A DNA stretch of 64,000 nt from Gemmatimonadaceae bacterium. GTDB taxonomy: Bacteria > Gemmatimonadota > Gemmatimonadetes > Gemmatimonadales > Gemmatimonadaceae. A program made the translations under genes and the position numbers. Below, piece by piece: positions 1 to 8,488 of the stretch (position 1 is its first letter; each line of letters starts with the position of its first letter). The DNA lies in contig JAICLZ010000003.1 in assembly GCA_025929535.1 (NCBI GenBank), positions 1 through 64,000 of the forward strand. Reading direction: 5' to 3'. The notes beneath the pieces were generated by a model that was not told where the DNA came from, did no database searches, and saw nothing but the letters and a program-made list of their open reading frames with translations.

Positions 1-1
1 C

Positions 2-1882
2 GAGTCGCTGTACAATCAGATGCTCAACGCGCGGCTGCAGGAGATCGCACAGCGCCCAGGCGCTCCGTTCCTCGGCGCCTTCTCGAATCAGGGGCGGCTC
101 ATTCGCTCCAAGAACGTGTACGTGCTCACCGCGCTCGTCCCCGACACGGGAGTCGCGGAGGGGTTGCGCGCGGCGGTCACGGAAGGCGAGCGCGTGGCGC
201 AGCACGGATTCACGAGCACGGAGCTGGAGCGTGCGAAGGCGGAGATGCTGCGCGGAATAGAGAGCGCGTATGCGGAGCGAGAGAAGACGGCCTCGGCGGA
301 GTTCGTGTCCGAGTACGAGGGGGCGTTCCTCGAGCACACCGCCATTCCCAGCATCGCCCAGCAGTACCAGCTCTACCAGCAGCTCGTGCCCGGGATCCGG
401 TTGAGCGAGGTGAACGCGCTCGCGAACAAGTGGCTGAGCAATCGCAGTCGCGTGATCGTGGTGAACGCGCCGCAGAAGGCCGCCGCGAAATTGCCGAGTG
501 AGCAGACGCTGCGCGCGGTGCTGGACAGCGCCGCGCACGTGAGCGTCGCTGCGTACACGGATTCCGTGTCCAGCGCGCCACTCGTTCCCACTCCGCCGGA
601 GCGCGGCAGCATCGTCTCGTCCACGCAGATCGCGTCCGTAGGCGTCACGGAGTGGAAACTCTCGAACGGCGCCCGCGTGCTCATCAAGCCAACGGACTTC
701 AAGAACGATGAGTTGCTCTTTCGCGCCTACGCCCCGGGCGGCACATCGGTGGTGAGCGACTCGGACTATCTCGATGCGACCGTTGCGACTGCGGCCGTGG
801 ACGCGGGTGGCATCGGCACGTTCAGCGCGACGGCGCTGCAGAAGGCGCTCGCCGGCAAGGAGGTCTCGCTCAGCGAGTACATCGGTGCGATTCAACAGGG
901 ACTTTCGGGCGGCGGATCGCCGAAGGATCTCGAGACGCTGATGCAGCTCGTCTATCTCTCGTTCACCGCGCCTCGAGTGGACAGCGCCGCGTTCGAAGCC
1001 TATCGCAACAAGATCGAAGTGCTCCTGGCCAATCGAGCCGCCAGCCCGAACGCGGCGTTCGCGGACACCCTCGACTTGACTCTCGCGCAACACCACTTCC
1101 GTGCCAAGCCGCCCACGGCGCAGGACATGGAGTACGTCCGGCTCAGGCACGCGATCTCGCTCTACAAGCAGCGCTTCGCGGACGCGAGCAACTTCACATT
1201 CCTCTTCGTCGGCACGGTCGACACCACGAAGCTCAAGCCACTCGTCGAGCGGTACATCGCGAGCCTGCCGTCCACGCATGCCGGCGAGAACTGGAAGGAC
1301 GTCGGCATCACGTACCCAACCGGAGTGATCACGCGCGAGGTAAAGCGCGGCATCGAGCCCAAGGCGCAGACCGCGATCGTGTTCACGGGTCCGTTCGACT
1401 TCACGTGGGAAAACGTGCAGCAGATCAGCGCGCTCGCCGACCTGCTCGAGATCAAGCTGCGCGAGCGGCTGCGGCAGGATCTGGGCGGCACGTACGGGGT
1501 GGGGGTGAACGCGAGCCCGACACACTTCCCGCGCGAGAGCTACGCGATTCGAATCGACTTCGGATCGGCGCCGGAACGCGCCGCCGAGCTGCAGAAGGCG
1601 GTGTTCGCGGAGATCGACAGCGTGAAGGCTAACGGTGTGTCGGCCAAGGACCTGCAGAAGATCCGCGAGACCGATCTGCGCGAGCGTGAAACGAGTCTGC
1701 GTCAGAATCGTTACTGGTTGAGCCTCCTCGCCAGCTACGATATCAACGGCTGGGACCCAGCGCTCATTCTCAAGTACGACGATTCGGTTCGCGCGCTCAA
1801 TTCGGCGGGGCTGCAGGCTGCGGCGAAGCAGTATTTCGACAGCTCGCGCTACGTGGTCGTCCAGCTGATGCCGGCGCACTGA
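2..1882 (+). CDS. M16 family zinc peptidase, C-terminal part (5' end outside the window)
   Basis: The reading frame is already open at base 2, and the first ATG (20) falls inside a conserved M16 stretch, so the true start lies left of the window. The visible part is about 627 residues and ends at the TGA at 1880-1882. It contains the tail of one M16 half (helical stretch around residues 60-160), a Pro-rich linker near residue 195 and then a full second M16-like half beginning with the WKLSNGARVLIKPTDF core typical of PqqL/YmxG-type periplasmic zinc proteases. The HxxEH zinc motif belongs to the N-terminal half and is not in view, so activity cannot be judged. The role is probably periplasmic peptide or protein degradation. 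The next gene starts 30 bp downstream on the same strand and is probably co-transcribed. The family call is firm; the substrate is unknown. Confidence 0.9.
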   Translation, partial: ESLYNQMLNARLQEIAQRPGAPFLGAFSNQGRLIRSKNVYVLTALVPDTGVAEGLRAAVTEGERVAQHGFTSTELERAKAEMLRGIESAYAEREKTASAEFVSEYEGAFLEHTAIPSIAQQYQLYQQLVPGIRLSEVNALANKWLSNRSRVIVVNAPQKAAAKLPSEQTLRAVLDSAAHVSVAAYTDSVSSAPLVPTPPERGSIVSSTQIASVGVTEWKLSNGARVLIKPTDFKNDELLFRAYAPGGTSVVSDSDYLDATVATAAVDAGGIGTFSATALQKALAGKEVSLSEYIGAIQQGLSGGGSPKDLETLMQLVYLSFTAPRVDSAAFEAYRNKIEVLLANRAASPNAAFADTLDLTLAQHHFRAKPPTAQDMEYVRLRHAISLYKQRFADASNFTFLFVGTVDTTKLKPLVERYIASLPSTHAGENWKDVGITYPTGVITREVKRGIEPKAQTAIVFTGPFDFTWENVQQISALADLLEIKLRERLRQDLGGTYGVGVNASPTHFPRESYAIRIDFGSAPERAAELQKAVFAEIDSVKANGVSAKDLQKIRETDLRERETSLRQNRYWLSLLASYDINGWDPALILKYDDSVRALNSAGLQAAAKQYFDSSRYVVVQLMPAH

Positions 1883-1912
1883 TCGCGCACCTCTCCCTCA
1901 CCGAGATCCCGC

Positions 1913-3871
1913 ATGCCGCGCACGACGCTCTCTCTCGCGATCGCACTCGCCGCGCTCGGCGCCTCGAGCGCAGATGCGCAGGCCCCGCGCGTCACGCCGG
2001 CCGGCGATCCGTCCGTGAAGAGCGACTCGATCTACGCGCTCGCCGTGAAGCCGGCGGACTACGCCGATCAACCGTACGTCTATCTGCTCGATGATGGGAT
2101 CGTGACGCTCGAGGCGGACGGCACGGGCACGCGCACGTATCGGCAGATCGTGCAGATTCTCACGCCCGAGGCGGCCGAACAGTGGGGCGAGCGGTCGTTT
2201 GGGTACTCGACGGATCGCGAGAAGCTCACGCTCAACTGGGCGCGCGTGCTTCGTCCGGACGGGTCCGTGATTTCCGAGAAGCCGGTGCACGAGCAGGAAT
2301 CGCTCGCGCCGGTGGCGATGGAGGCGCCCGTGTATTCCGACGAGAAGCTGCATCGCATCTCGCTGGGCGGCATCGCGCCGGGAACGATCGTGGACTACAG
2401 CTACACGGTCCAGACGCTCAAGCCCATCATTCCGCGGGATTTTCTCACCTCGTGGAGTGTGGTCACGGGGAGGTTGACGCGCCGCTCGCGCCTGATCGTC
2501 GACGTTCCGGAGTCGCTGAAGCCGCGCATCGAGGAGCATCACCTGAGCTTCGCGCGCACGGAAGTGACGACGGGCGGGCGCCGCATCTACACGTGGGCGC
2601 GCACGGATGTCCCCAAGCCCGAGCTCGAGCCGCTCGCGCCCGATTCGAGTTACGGTGAGTCGCTCGTGATCGCGGCGCCGATCAAGTGGTCGGACATCGC
2701 GCAATGGTACGCCGGGCTCGCGCAGGGGCGCTACGCGCTGACGCCGCAGATCGAGCAGGCGCTGGCGAAGACGGTTGCCGGCTCGAAGACACTCGACGAC
2801 TCGATTCGAGCGGTACACCGCTGGGTCGCGCAGGATTTCCGGTACGTCTCGCTCTCACTGGGGATCGCGGGCTTCCAGCCGCATGCGCCGTCGGAAGTGT
2901 TCGCGAACAATTACGGCGACTGCAAGGACAAGGCGACGTTCTTCGTGGCGCTCATGAAGCGCATGGGCGTCACGGCGTATCCCGTGCTGCTGAGCAGCAG
3001 CGGCGGAGTGCTGCGCACGCTGCCGAGCGGACATCAGTTCGACCACATGATCGCGGCGGTGGATCGGAATGGACGCCGGACGTACGTGGATCTGACGGCA
3101 GACATCGTCCCCTTCGGAGCGCTTCCGCCTCAGGAGCAGGGCGAATTCGGACTCGTCGTGCATCCGGATGGGAAGAGTGAGGAGATCACCTTCCCGTCCG
3201 ATCCATCGGCCGCGAACAAGACGGAGATGCATCTCGTCGGCTCGCTGACGCCGGACGGATTGTTCGCGGGCAAGTGGACGCGAATGGCATCGGGAGCGCA
3301 GCAGTACTCGATGCGCGCCTCGATGTCGAAGTCGACGAAGCCGGACTCCACCGCGCGCGCGCGCACGACGCTGGCGATCGCGAACGCGATCTTCGAGGGG
3401 TCCGCGGGCGACAGCCTGCAGCTGTTCGATGGACGCGATCTCACGGCGGAGCCGAAGATCTCGGTGCTGATCAAGCACGGCAAGGCGGCGTCGGACGCCG
3501 GCGGGACCGAGATTCTGACGATCCCGCTCACGAGCTTCGCGGTGGCCAACTTCATTGCGTCGCTGGAGGCGCGCGGAGCACGGAAGGCTCCGATTGCGTC
3601 CGCGAAAGTGTGGGGACCGCGCACCGACATCCAGGAGCTCAGGCTGACGCTGCCCGCCGGATGGAAGGCGAAGCTGCCGCCGAACGACAGCACCACGAGC
3701 GTGTTCGGCACGTACGTCGCTTCGTATTCGCAGACCGGCCAGGAGCTGCACATCCAGCGCAGGCTCACGGGCACGGACGGAGTGGAGCCCGCCACGAAGT
3801 ACACGGAGCTGCTCGACTGGATGAAGCAGATGTCGAAGGACGACGCGAAGTACGTGATTCTGGAGCACTAG
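1913..3871 (+). CDS. DUF3857 / transglutaminase-like secreted protein
   Basis: 652 residues. A signal peptide (residues 1-23, ending SSADAQA) precedes a DUF3857 domain at about residues 60-215. A transglutaminase-like core follows, with its catalytic-type Cys at about residue 337 in the motif NNYGDCKDKA. His and Asp candidates follow in the GHQFDHMIAAVD and TYVDLTAD segments. The C-terminal third is a beta-rich region of unknown role. Proteins of this architecture are common in Bacteroidetes, Acidobacteria and Gemmatimonadota, where they are exported and often of unknown function; transglutaminase-fold members can be peptidases or amidases. The ATG at 1913 gives a good signal peptide and sits 30 bp after the M16 peptidase gene, which suggests a shared transcript and perhaps a joint role in protein turnover outside the cytoplasm. 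That functional link is inference. Confidence 0.88.
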   Translation: MPRTTLSLAIALAALGASSADAQAPRVTPAGDPSVKSDSIYALAVKPADYADQPYVYLLDDGIVTLEADGTGTRTYRQIVQILTPEAAEQWGERSFGYSTDREKLTLNWARVLRPDGSVISEKPVHEQESLAPVAMEAPVYSDEKLHRISLGGIAPGTIVDYSYTVQTLKPIIPRDFLTSWSVVTGRLTRRSRLIVDVPESLKPRIEEHHLSFARTEVTTGGRRIYTWARTDVPKPELEPLAPDSSYGESLVIAAPIKWSDIAQWYAGLAQGRYALTPQIEQALAKTVAGSKTLDDSIRAVHRWVAQDFRYVSLSLGIAGFQPHAPSEVFANNYGDCKDKATFFVALMKRMGVTAYPVLLSSSGGVLRTLPSGHQFDHMIAAVDRNGRRTYVDLTADIVPFGALPPQEQGEFGLVVHPDGKSEEITFPSDPSAANKTEMHLVGSLTPDGLFAGKWTRMASGAQQYSMRASMSKSTKPDSTARARTTLAIANAIFEGSAGDSLQLFDGRDLTAEPKISVLIKHGKAASDAGGTEILTIPLTSFAVANFIASLEARGARKAPIASAKVWGPRTDIQELRLTLPAGWKAKLPPNDSTTSVFGTYVASYSQTGQELHIQRRLTGTDGVEPATKYTELLDWMKQMSKDDAKYVILEH

Positions 3872-3886
3872 GGAATGGGGCGCGCG

Positions 3887-3913
3887 ACAACGGCTTGCCC
3901 GCGCGACCGTTGT
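3887..3913. terminator. Stem-loop between convergent genes
   Basis: Perfect 7-bp inverted repeat, ACAACGG (3887-3893) and CCGTTGT (3907-3913), with a 13-nt GC-rich loop. It lies in the 44-bp gap between two convergent genes, so it could end transcription in both directions. There is no T-tract. Confidence 0.4.
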
Positions 3914-3915
3914 AG

Positions 3916-4593
3916 CTACGCCGTGGGCACACCTTCGGCCGCCAGCCGACCAAGCACCTCGCGATCGATGCGGTGGCTGCCGTTGAAGCTCACGCGCTCG
4001 TAGGCAATTCCGTTCGTCGTGAGTCGCGCGTTCTGGGCGGCGAGCATGTCGGGGGTTGCGTGCTCATCAGCGGTGCCGGCGATCGCCGTGAGGCGAGTGG
4101 CGCGCAAGGCACGCGCGGCGGCGAGATCGACATCGGCCGGGATGGTGCTTCCCCAGAGCAGCGCGCGATCGACGTGCACGTTCGTGCGCTCGAGCCAGCG
4201 CGCGACGGTGGCGACGCCCTGCGAAAAACCGAGCGCGGTGAAGGTCGGGGACGCGCCGTCCAGCGAGGCGAGGACGTACGCGTAGAGTGCGTCGAGATAC
4301 TCGACGTTGTCCTCGATGTCGCTGAGCCTGTCCTCGCGGGTCATCCAGCTGGCGCCCACGTGCGTGTCCGCGTGCGTCTTGCCGGGCACCTCCACGTAGA
4401 AGCGCGAGAGCGCCTCGGGCGCGACGATCAGCCGCTCCGGGGTCGCGATCGATTCGAAGTGGCGAATGAAGCGGCCGGCGAGCTGACCGTAGCCGTGACA
4501 GACGAACCAGAGCTCGCGAACGCCCGCGTGCGGATCACCGGTGGTGAAGTACCGCGCGGTGCGTGACACGGGGAGATGATGTTCGCGTCGCAT
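3916..4593 (-). CDS. Phospholipase/carboxylesterase-type alpha/beta hydrolase
   Basis: 225 residues, cytoplasmic, with no signal peptide. The alpha/beta-hydrolase triad is visible: the nucleophile elbow GFSQG (Ser124), Asp176 in AGTADEH, and His207 in NGSHRID. The early CHGYGQ segment supplies the oxyanion-hole region. Length and motifs match the small carboxylesterase/lysophospholipase family (YpfH/EstB-like). The physiological ester is not predictable. The ATG at 4593 is 91 bp from the start of the divergently transcribed membrane glycosyltransferase gene, so both promoters must lie in that gap. The first residues (MRREHHLPVSRTARYF) are typical for a protein that begins directly with the fold. 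Confidence 0.85.
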   Translation of the reverse strand: MRREHHLPVSRTARYFTTGDPHAGVRELWFVCHGYGQLAGRFIRHFESIATPERLIVAPEALSRFYVEVPGKTHADTHVGASWMTREDRLSDIEDNVEYLDALYAYVLASLDGASPTFTALGFSQGVATVARWLERTNVHVDRALLWGSTIPADVDLAAARALRATRLTAIAGTADEHATPDMLAAQNARLTTNGIAYERVSFNGSHRIDREVLGRLAAEGVPTA

Positions 4594-4684
4594 GGGGAAG
4601 AGTGTCCGGTCGGGGAGTGCGCGTCAACCGCCGAGCCTCGATCGCCGGGCTTCCCGCACGCGGCGCGGATGGCGAGAATTCCCC

Positions 4685-5881
4685 ATGCGATCGAGCCGCA
4701 TCTCCGCGCGCAGCTGGCTGCTGGCGCTCTACGTAGCGACGATCATCGTGGTCGCGATCGGAAAGGCGTACGGACACCGCGGCCCCGACAATAATTTCCT
4801 GATCTTTCGCTGGTCGTTTCTGAATCTCGCGAGCGGCCACGACATGTACGCGGCCCAGCCGCAGCATCACGCGGATCTCTACAAGTACAGCCCGAGCTTC
4901 GCCGTGCTCTTCGCACCGTTCGCGCTGATCCCGTTCTCGATCTCGCTGGCGCTCTGGGCTGCGCTCAACGCGCTGCTGCTGTTCTACGCCGTGTACCGGC
5001 TGCTGCCGGGGCGTGAGGCGGCGCTCGCGTTGGCGCTGATCTACCTCGAGGTGCTGCGCTCGATGCAGCGGTCGCAGAGCAATTCGCTCGTCACCGCGCT
5101 CGTGATTCTCGCCTATCTCGCGCTCGAGCAGCGCAAACAGCTCGGCGCCGCGTTCTCGATCGCCATCGGCGCGGCGGTGAAGATCTTTCCGCTGGCGGCG
5201 CTCGCGCTCGCGATCTTTCATCCGCGCCGCGTGCGCTTCGCGCTCGTGACGGTGATCGCGATGGTCGTCGTGCTCGCACTTCCGCTGCTCGTGGTCCCCC
5301 CCGCCGAGCTCGCGGCGCAGTATCGGTCGTGGCGCGCGGTCGAGGCGCTGGATGCGTTGTCGGTTGGCGGCGGCGGCGGGGGCGGATTGTACGGCGGCGT
5401 GATGCAGCAGCTGCGTCTCATCTTCGGCGTGAGCTGGCCCAACTGGCCAGTGCAGCTCGCGGGCACCGTGCTCCTGATGCTGCCGCTGGCGCGATGGCGC
5501 AATTGGGCCGGCGAGCGCTTCCGGCTGCGCTTTCTCTGCGCGCTGCTCGTCTACATGGTGATCTTCAACCACCAGTCCGAGTCGCCATCGTTCGTGATCG
5601 CCGTGACGGGGATTGCGATCTGGTTCGTCACCACGCCGCGCACGTGGTGGCACACCACGGTTCTCGTGCTGACGATTCTGGTGGTGTCGATCTCGTCGAC
5701 GGACATCACGCCGAAGAGCTGGCAACGGGATTTCTTCGTGCACTACCGGCTCAAGACGATTCCGTGCACGATCGCGTGGCTCACGATGATCTGGGAGCTC
5801 CTGGCCTTCCCCCGGTCAGAGGGCGGCGAAGCTCGTGAGCTCCAAGTCTCCGCGCGCGAGCCGCTCGCGAATGCCGGGTGA
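4685..5881 (+). CDS. GT87-type (DUF2029) polyprenyl-phosphate mannosyltransferase-like membrane protein
   Basis: 398 residues with about ten hydrophobic segments from residue 10 onward. The profile, together with a first-loop acidic/aromatic stretch (GPDNNFLIFRWSF), a YKYSPSFAVLFAPFALIP segment and the RSMQRSQSNSLV region, matches DUF2029/glycosyltransferase 87 proteins. These are integral membrane enzymes that use polyprenyl-phosphate sugars to glycosylate lipids or glycans. I chose the ATG at 4685 because it starts directly before the first membrane helix; an upstream ATG at 4592 would add a basic, low-quality leader. The 3' end overlaps the 3' end of the convergent deacetylase gene by 66 bp. 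Sugar donor and acceptor are unknown. Confidence 0.8.
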   Translation: MRSSRISARSWLLALYVATIIVVAIGKAYGHRGPDNNFLIFRWSFLNLASGHDMYAAQPQHHADLYKYSPSFAVLFAPFALIPFSISLALWAALNALLLFYAVYRLLPGREAALALALIYLEVLRSMQRSQSNSLVTALVILAYLALEQRKQLGAAFSIAIGAAVKIFPLAALALAIFHPRRVRFALVTVIAMVVVLALPLLVVPPAELAAQYRSWRAVEALDALSVGGGGGGGLYGGVMQQLRLIFGVSWPNWPVQLAGTVLLMLPLARWRNWAGERFRLRFLCALLVYMVIFNHQSESPSFVIAVTGIAIWFVTTPRTWWHTTVLVLTILVVSISSTDITPKSWQRDFFVHYRLKTIPCTIAWLTMIWELLAFPRSEGGEARELQVSAREPLANAG

Positions 5882-6637
5882 GGTGAGCGCCGCGAGCTCG
5901 ATCGCGCGCGGCCGCGTGTAGGAGTCCTGCGCGACGAGTGCGTCGTCGACGTGCCCCGGATGCACCATGAGCTCCGTGCTCCCGGGCTCGAGCGAGTCGA
6001 GCGCGCGGCGCAGCCGCCCGGCGAAGCGCGTTCCGCCCTGCAGCGACACGCCGCGAAAGTGGTCCGTCGTCGCGAGCGCGGAGTCGAGCGGCAGCGCGCG
6101 GGACAGGCGCAGTGATGTCGCGAGCACGAGCTTCCGCGCGGTCGCGCCAGCGTACAGGGCGTTCACGCCGAGCGGCTCGCGTGGAATGCGCAGCACACGA
6201 ATCCCCGCCTCGATCGCCACGCGCCGCACCGCCGGAAAAATTCCCGGCAGCACGTGGGCGTGGCGGTGACTGTCGAGATGCGTGACCACAATACCCGCCT
6301 GGCGCACGCGCTCGATCTGCGCCCGAAGCTCGGCCGCGAGCTCGTCCCGGTCGATGCGCCTCGCGAGCGACCGCCGAGCGAGGGCGCCGAGCGGGAGGAG
6401 CTCGCCCGTGCGGGCATCGGTGAGCGACGGCACGCGCAACAGGGGACGGCCCTGCACGAGATTGAGGTGCACGCCAACGTCGAGCGTGCGCGTTGCACGC
6501 GCCAATCGCACGGCGCTCTCCCAATCGAGGCCGTTGGCCATCATCGAGGTCGATGTCACGCTTCCGGCCGCGTGCGCCTCGATGATGCCGCGCGTCACGC
6601 CGTCCGAGAGCCCGAAATCATCGGCATTGATGATCAG
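5816..6637 (-). CDS. hpnK: YdjC/ChbG-family carbohydrate deacetylase (HpnK-like), probable CTG start
   Basis: 273 residues from a CTG at 6637. The family's metal-binding N-terminal motif NADDFG lies upstream of the first GTG (6598). Between the nearest in-frame stop and that motif the only NTG codon is this CTG, which gives MIINADDFGLSDG, a classic family N-terminus. Other metal and active-site motifs are HLNLVQG and HLDSHRHAHV. Members remove N-acetyl groups from glycans or glycolipids; HpnK acts on hopanoid glycolipids, and the adjacent glycosyltransferase makes a glycolipid role plausible. The gene starts 10 bp after the stop of that glycosyltransferase, so translational coupling may support the rare start. 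The HpnK assignment is tentative; the YdjC family is firm. Confidence 0.82.
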   Translation of the reverse strand: MIINADDFGLSDGVTRGIIEAHAAGSVTSTSMMANGLDWESAVRLARATRTLDVGVHLNLVQGRPLLRVPSLTDARTGELLPLGALARRSLARRIDRDELAAELRAQIERVRQAGIVVTHLDSHRHAHVLPGIFPAVRRVAIEAGIRVLRIPREPLGVNALYAGATARKLVLATSLRLSRALPLDSALATTDHFRGVSLQGGTRFAGRLRRALDSLEPGSTELMVHPGHVDDALVAQDSYTRPRAIELAALTSPGIRERLARGDLELTSFAAL

Positions 6638-6647
6638 CCGCGGGCGA

Positions 6648-7406
6648 TCAGGCGTAGCGGCCCCGCAAGTCGTTGCGCCGAATGTGCAGCAGGTCGCGCA
6701 TCATCCGCACCGCGTCTTCCACGAACCGCACCGTGGTCGGCTCCTGGTTGTAGCGAAAGAACACGGGGGTCTGCGCGAGCGAGAGCGCGTGCTTCCTCGC
6801 GATGAACAGCGCTTCGACATCGAAGCCGAAGCGCGGGATGGTGATGCGCGGAAAGACGATCTCCGCCGCGTGCGCGGTGAAGCCCTTGAGCCCGGCCTGC
6901 GTATCGAGCACGCGCGGAATCAGGGTCCATCTCACCATCGCGTTGAACACGCGGCTCATCACGTGCCTCGTGTACAGATACGAGAAGAAGCTCGGACTCA
7001 TGAGATAGCGCGACTCGGCGAGCACCCTGCATGCGATCGCGACGTCCGCACCGCCTTCCAGATCGCCGAGGATCTTGCCCACTTCGGTGGCCGGGTACGC
7101 GAGATCGGCGTCCGTGAACACGCGGAACTTTCCCACCGCGGCACGCATGCCGCGGCTCACTGCGTTTCCCTTCCCGCGATTCTCTTCGTTTCTGAGGAGA
7201 CGCACCGCCGGATTCGGGGCGCTGAAGCGCTCGAGGATCGCCCGCGTCTCCGCGTTGCTGCAGTCGTCGACCAGAATGAGCTCCCACGAGTACGGCTGCG
7301 TGCACAGGAACGCGCGCACCTCCTCGAGACTCGCCGGCAGCCGATCGGCGCCATTGTACACGGGAATGATGAGCGACAGGTGCGGCACGTCGATGGGGGC
7401 GGTCAC
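6648..7406 (-). CDS. Family 2 glycosyltransferase (dolichyl-phosphate-sugar synthase-like)
   Basis: 252 residues. It has a GT-A fold with LSLIIPVYNGADR at the N-terminus, the first acidic pair LVDDCS (Asp47-Asp48), NRGKGNAVSRG, and the DxD-like FTDADLAYP (Asp99, Asp101) that binds the nucleotide-sugar metal. The pattern resembles ALG5/DPM1-type enzymes that put a sugar on polyprenyl phosphate. The GTG at 7406 forms a GTGA overlap with the stop of the upstream lipoprotein gene. An in-frame ATG at 7508 would lie deep inside that gene and adds only basic low-complexity sequence. The next gene, a deacetylase, starts 10 bp downstream, so the pair probably builds and trims the same glycan or glycolipid. 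Acceptor and sugar are unknown. Confidence 0.87.
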   Translation of the reverse strand: MTAPIDVPHLSLIIPVYNGADRLPASLEEVRAFLCTQPYSWELILVDDCSNAETRAILERFSAPNPAVRLLRNEENRGKGNAVSRGMRAAVGKFRVFTDADLAYPATEVGKILGDLEGGADVAIACRVLAESRYLMSPSFFSYLYTRHVMSRVFNAMVRWTLIPRVLDTQAGLKGFTAHAAEIVFPRITIPRFGFDVEALFIARKHALSLAQTPVFFRYNQEPTTVRFVEDAVRMMRDLLHIRRNDLRGRYA

Positions 7407-8488
7407 CGGGCGCGCAGGCACATAGTTGACAAAGTCAACAAATCGCGCCCGGCCGCCGGCAGCTCCGCGTGCTCGCCGTTGCGGAGCACGGAAAGCCCCG
7501 GCCGGCATCGATCCGGCAGCGCGGACACGGCCGCGCGCAGCGTGTCGACAGCCTCGCTCTCCCCGTCATCTCCCAGCTCGAATGTTCCCCAGTGAATCGG
7601 GATCACCATTGCGCTCCTCGTCTCGATCGCGACGCGCACGGCATCATCCGGGCTCAGATGCTTGCGCGCCATGTACCAGCGTGGCCGGAACGGCGCTACG
7701 GGAAGCAGCGCGAGCGTGAAGCGACTCCACCGCGCGTGCAGCTCACGATACATTCGCCCCCATCCGGTGTCGCCGGCAAAATAGACCGTGTCGCGCCTGC
7801 CCTCGATCACGAAGCCTTCCCACAGCCGCTCGTACCGGTCGCTGAGGGTCCGCCCCGACCAGTGGCGCGCAGGCACCGCTGTCAGCCGAACCCCCGGCGC
7901 CAGCGTCGCCGATTGCCACCAGTCGAGCTGCTCGGCGCCCTGAATTCCCTGCGTCGCGAGGTAGCCCGGATTTCCGAGTCCCGTAATGACGCGTGGATGA
8001 TAACGCTGCTGCAGCCTGCGAAGCGAGGGCAGGTCCATGTGGTCGTAGTGATCATGGCTGATCAGCACGATGTCGATGCGCGGCAGCGAATCGAACGGAA
8101 TTCCCGGCGGTCGATGGCGCCTCACACCGAACTGACCCTCGAGCCCCACCTTCGCCGACCACACCGGATCGGTGAGGATGTTGAGCGAATCCATCTGCAG
8201 CAGCACCGTGGCGTGATTCACCATCGTGACCCGCAGCGCGCCGCCGCCCACACGTGCCGGCGGTGCCGGCGCGGGGATGGCCGCGCTGTCGGGCCACTTG
8301 CCGCGATGCCGGTCGAGCTGCCAGCGGGCGAGCTCGGATGGCTGCTGCTCCTCGAACGGCTCCTCGTTGAAGAAGTGCCTGCCGTCGAAGTGATCGGTGC
8401 GCGGTCCGCGATAGTACGGGAGCACGGCCGCCGTACACGCGGCCATCAGCACCCCGCCGGCAATGATCGCGAGGCGACCGCCGCTCAC
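7403..8488 (-). CDS. NAPE-PLD-like metallo-beta-lactamase-fold lipoprotein
   Basis: 361 residues. The N-terminus is hydrophobic and ends in a lipobox-like LMAAC, suggesting a lipoprotein. The metal motif ISHDHYDHMD (HxHxDH) is followed by PARHWSGR, FAGDTGWG and IPIHWGTFEL. These together match the NAPE-PLD/UlaG-like branch of the metallo-beta-lactamase superfamily, which hydrolyses phosphodiester bonds, including N-acyl-phosphatidylethanolamine in characterised members. The GTG at 8488 overlaps the stop of the upstream quinone reductase gene (GTGA), and its own stop overlaps the start of the glycosyltransferase in the same way. An envelope phospholipid substrate is plausible but inferred. Confidence 0.85.
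   Translation of the reverse strand: MSGGRLAIIAGGVLMAACTAAVLPYYRGPRTDHFDGRHFFNEEPFEEQQPSELARWQLDRHRGKWPDSAAIPAPAPPARVGGGALRVTMVNHATVLLQMDSLNILTDPVWSAKVGLEGQFGVRRHRPPGIPFDSLPRIDIVLISHDHYDHMDLPSLRRLQQRYHPRVITGLGNPGYLATQGIQGAEQLDWWQSATLAPGVRLTAVPARHWSGRTLSDRYERLWEGFVIEGRRDTVYFAGDTGWGRMYRELHARWSRFTLALLPVAPFRPRWYMARKHLSPDDAVRVAIETRSAMVIPIHWGTFELGDDGESEAVDTLRAAVSALPDRCRPGLSVLRNGEHAELPAAGRDLLTLSTMCLRAR

Noticed and set aside
4592-4684. Upstream start for the GT87-type protein
   Set aside because: Adds 31 basic, Pro/Arg-rich residues before the first membrane helix and overlaps the divergent gene's start region.
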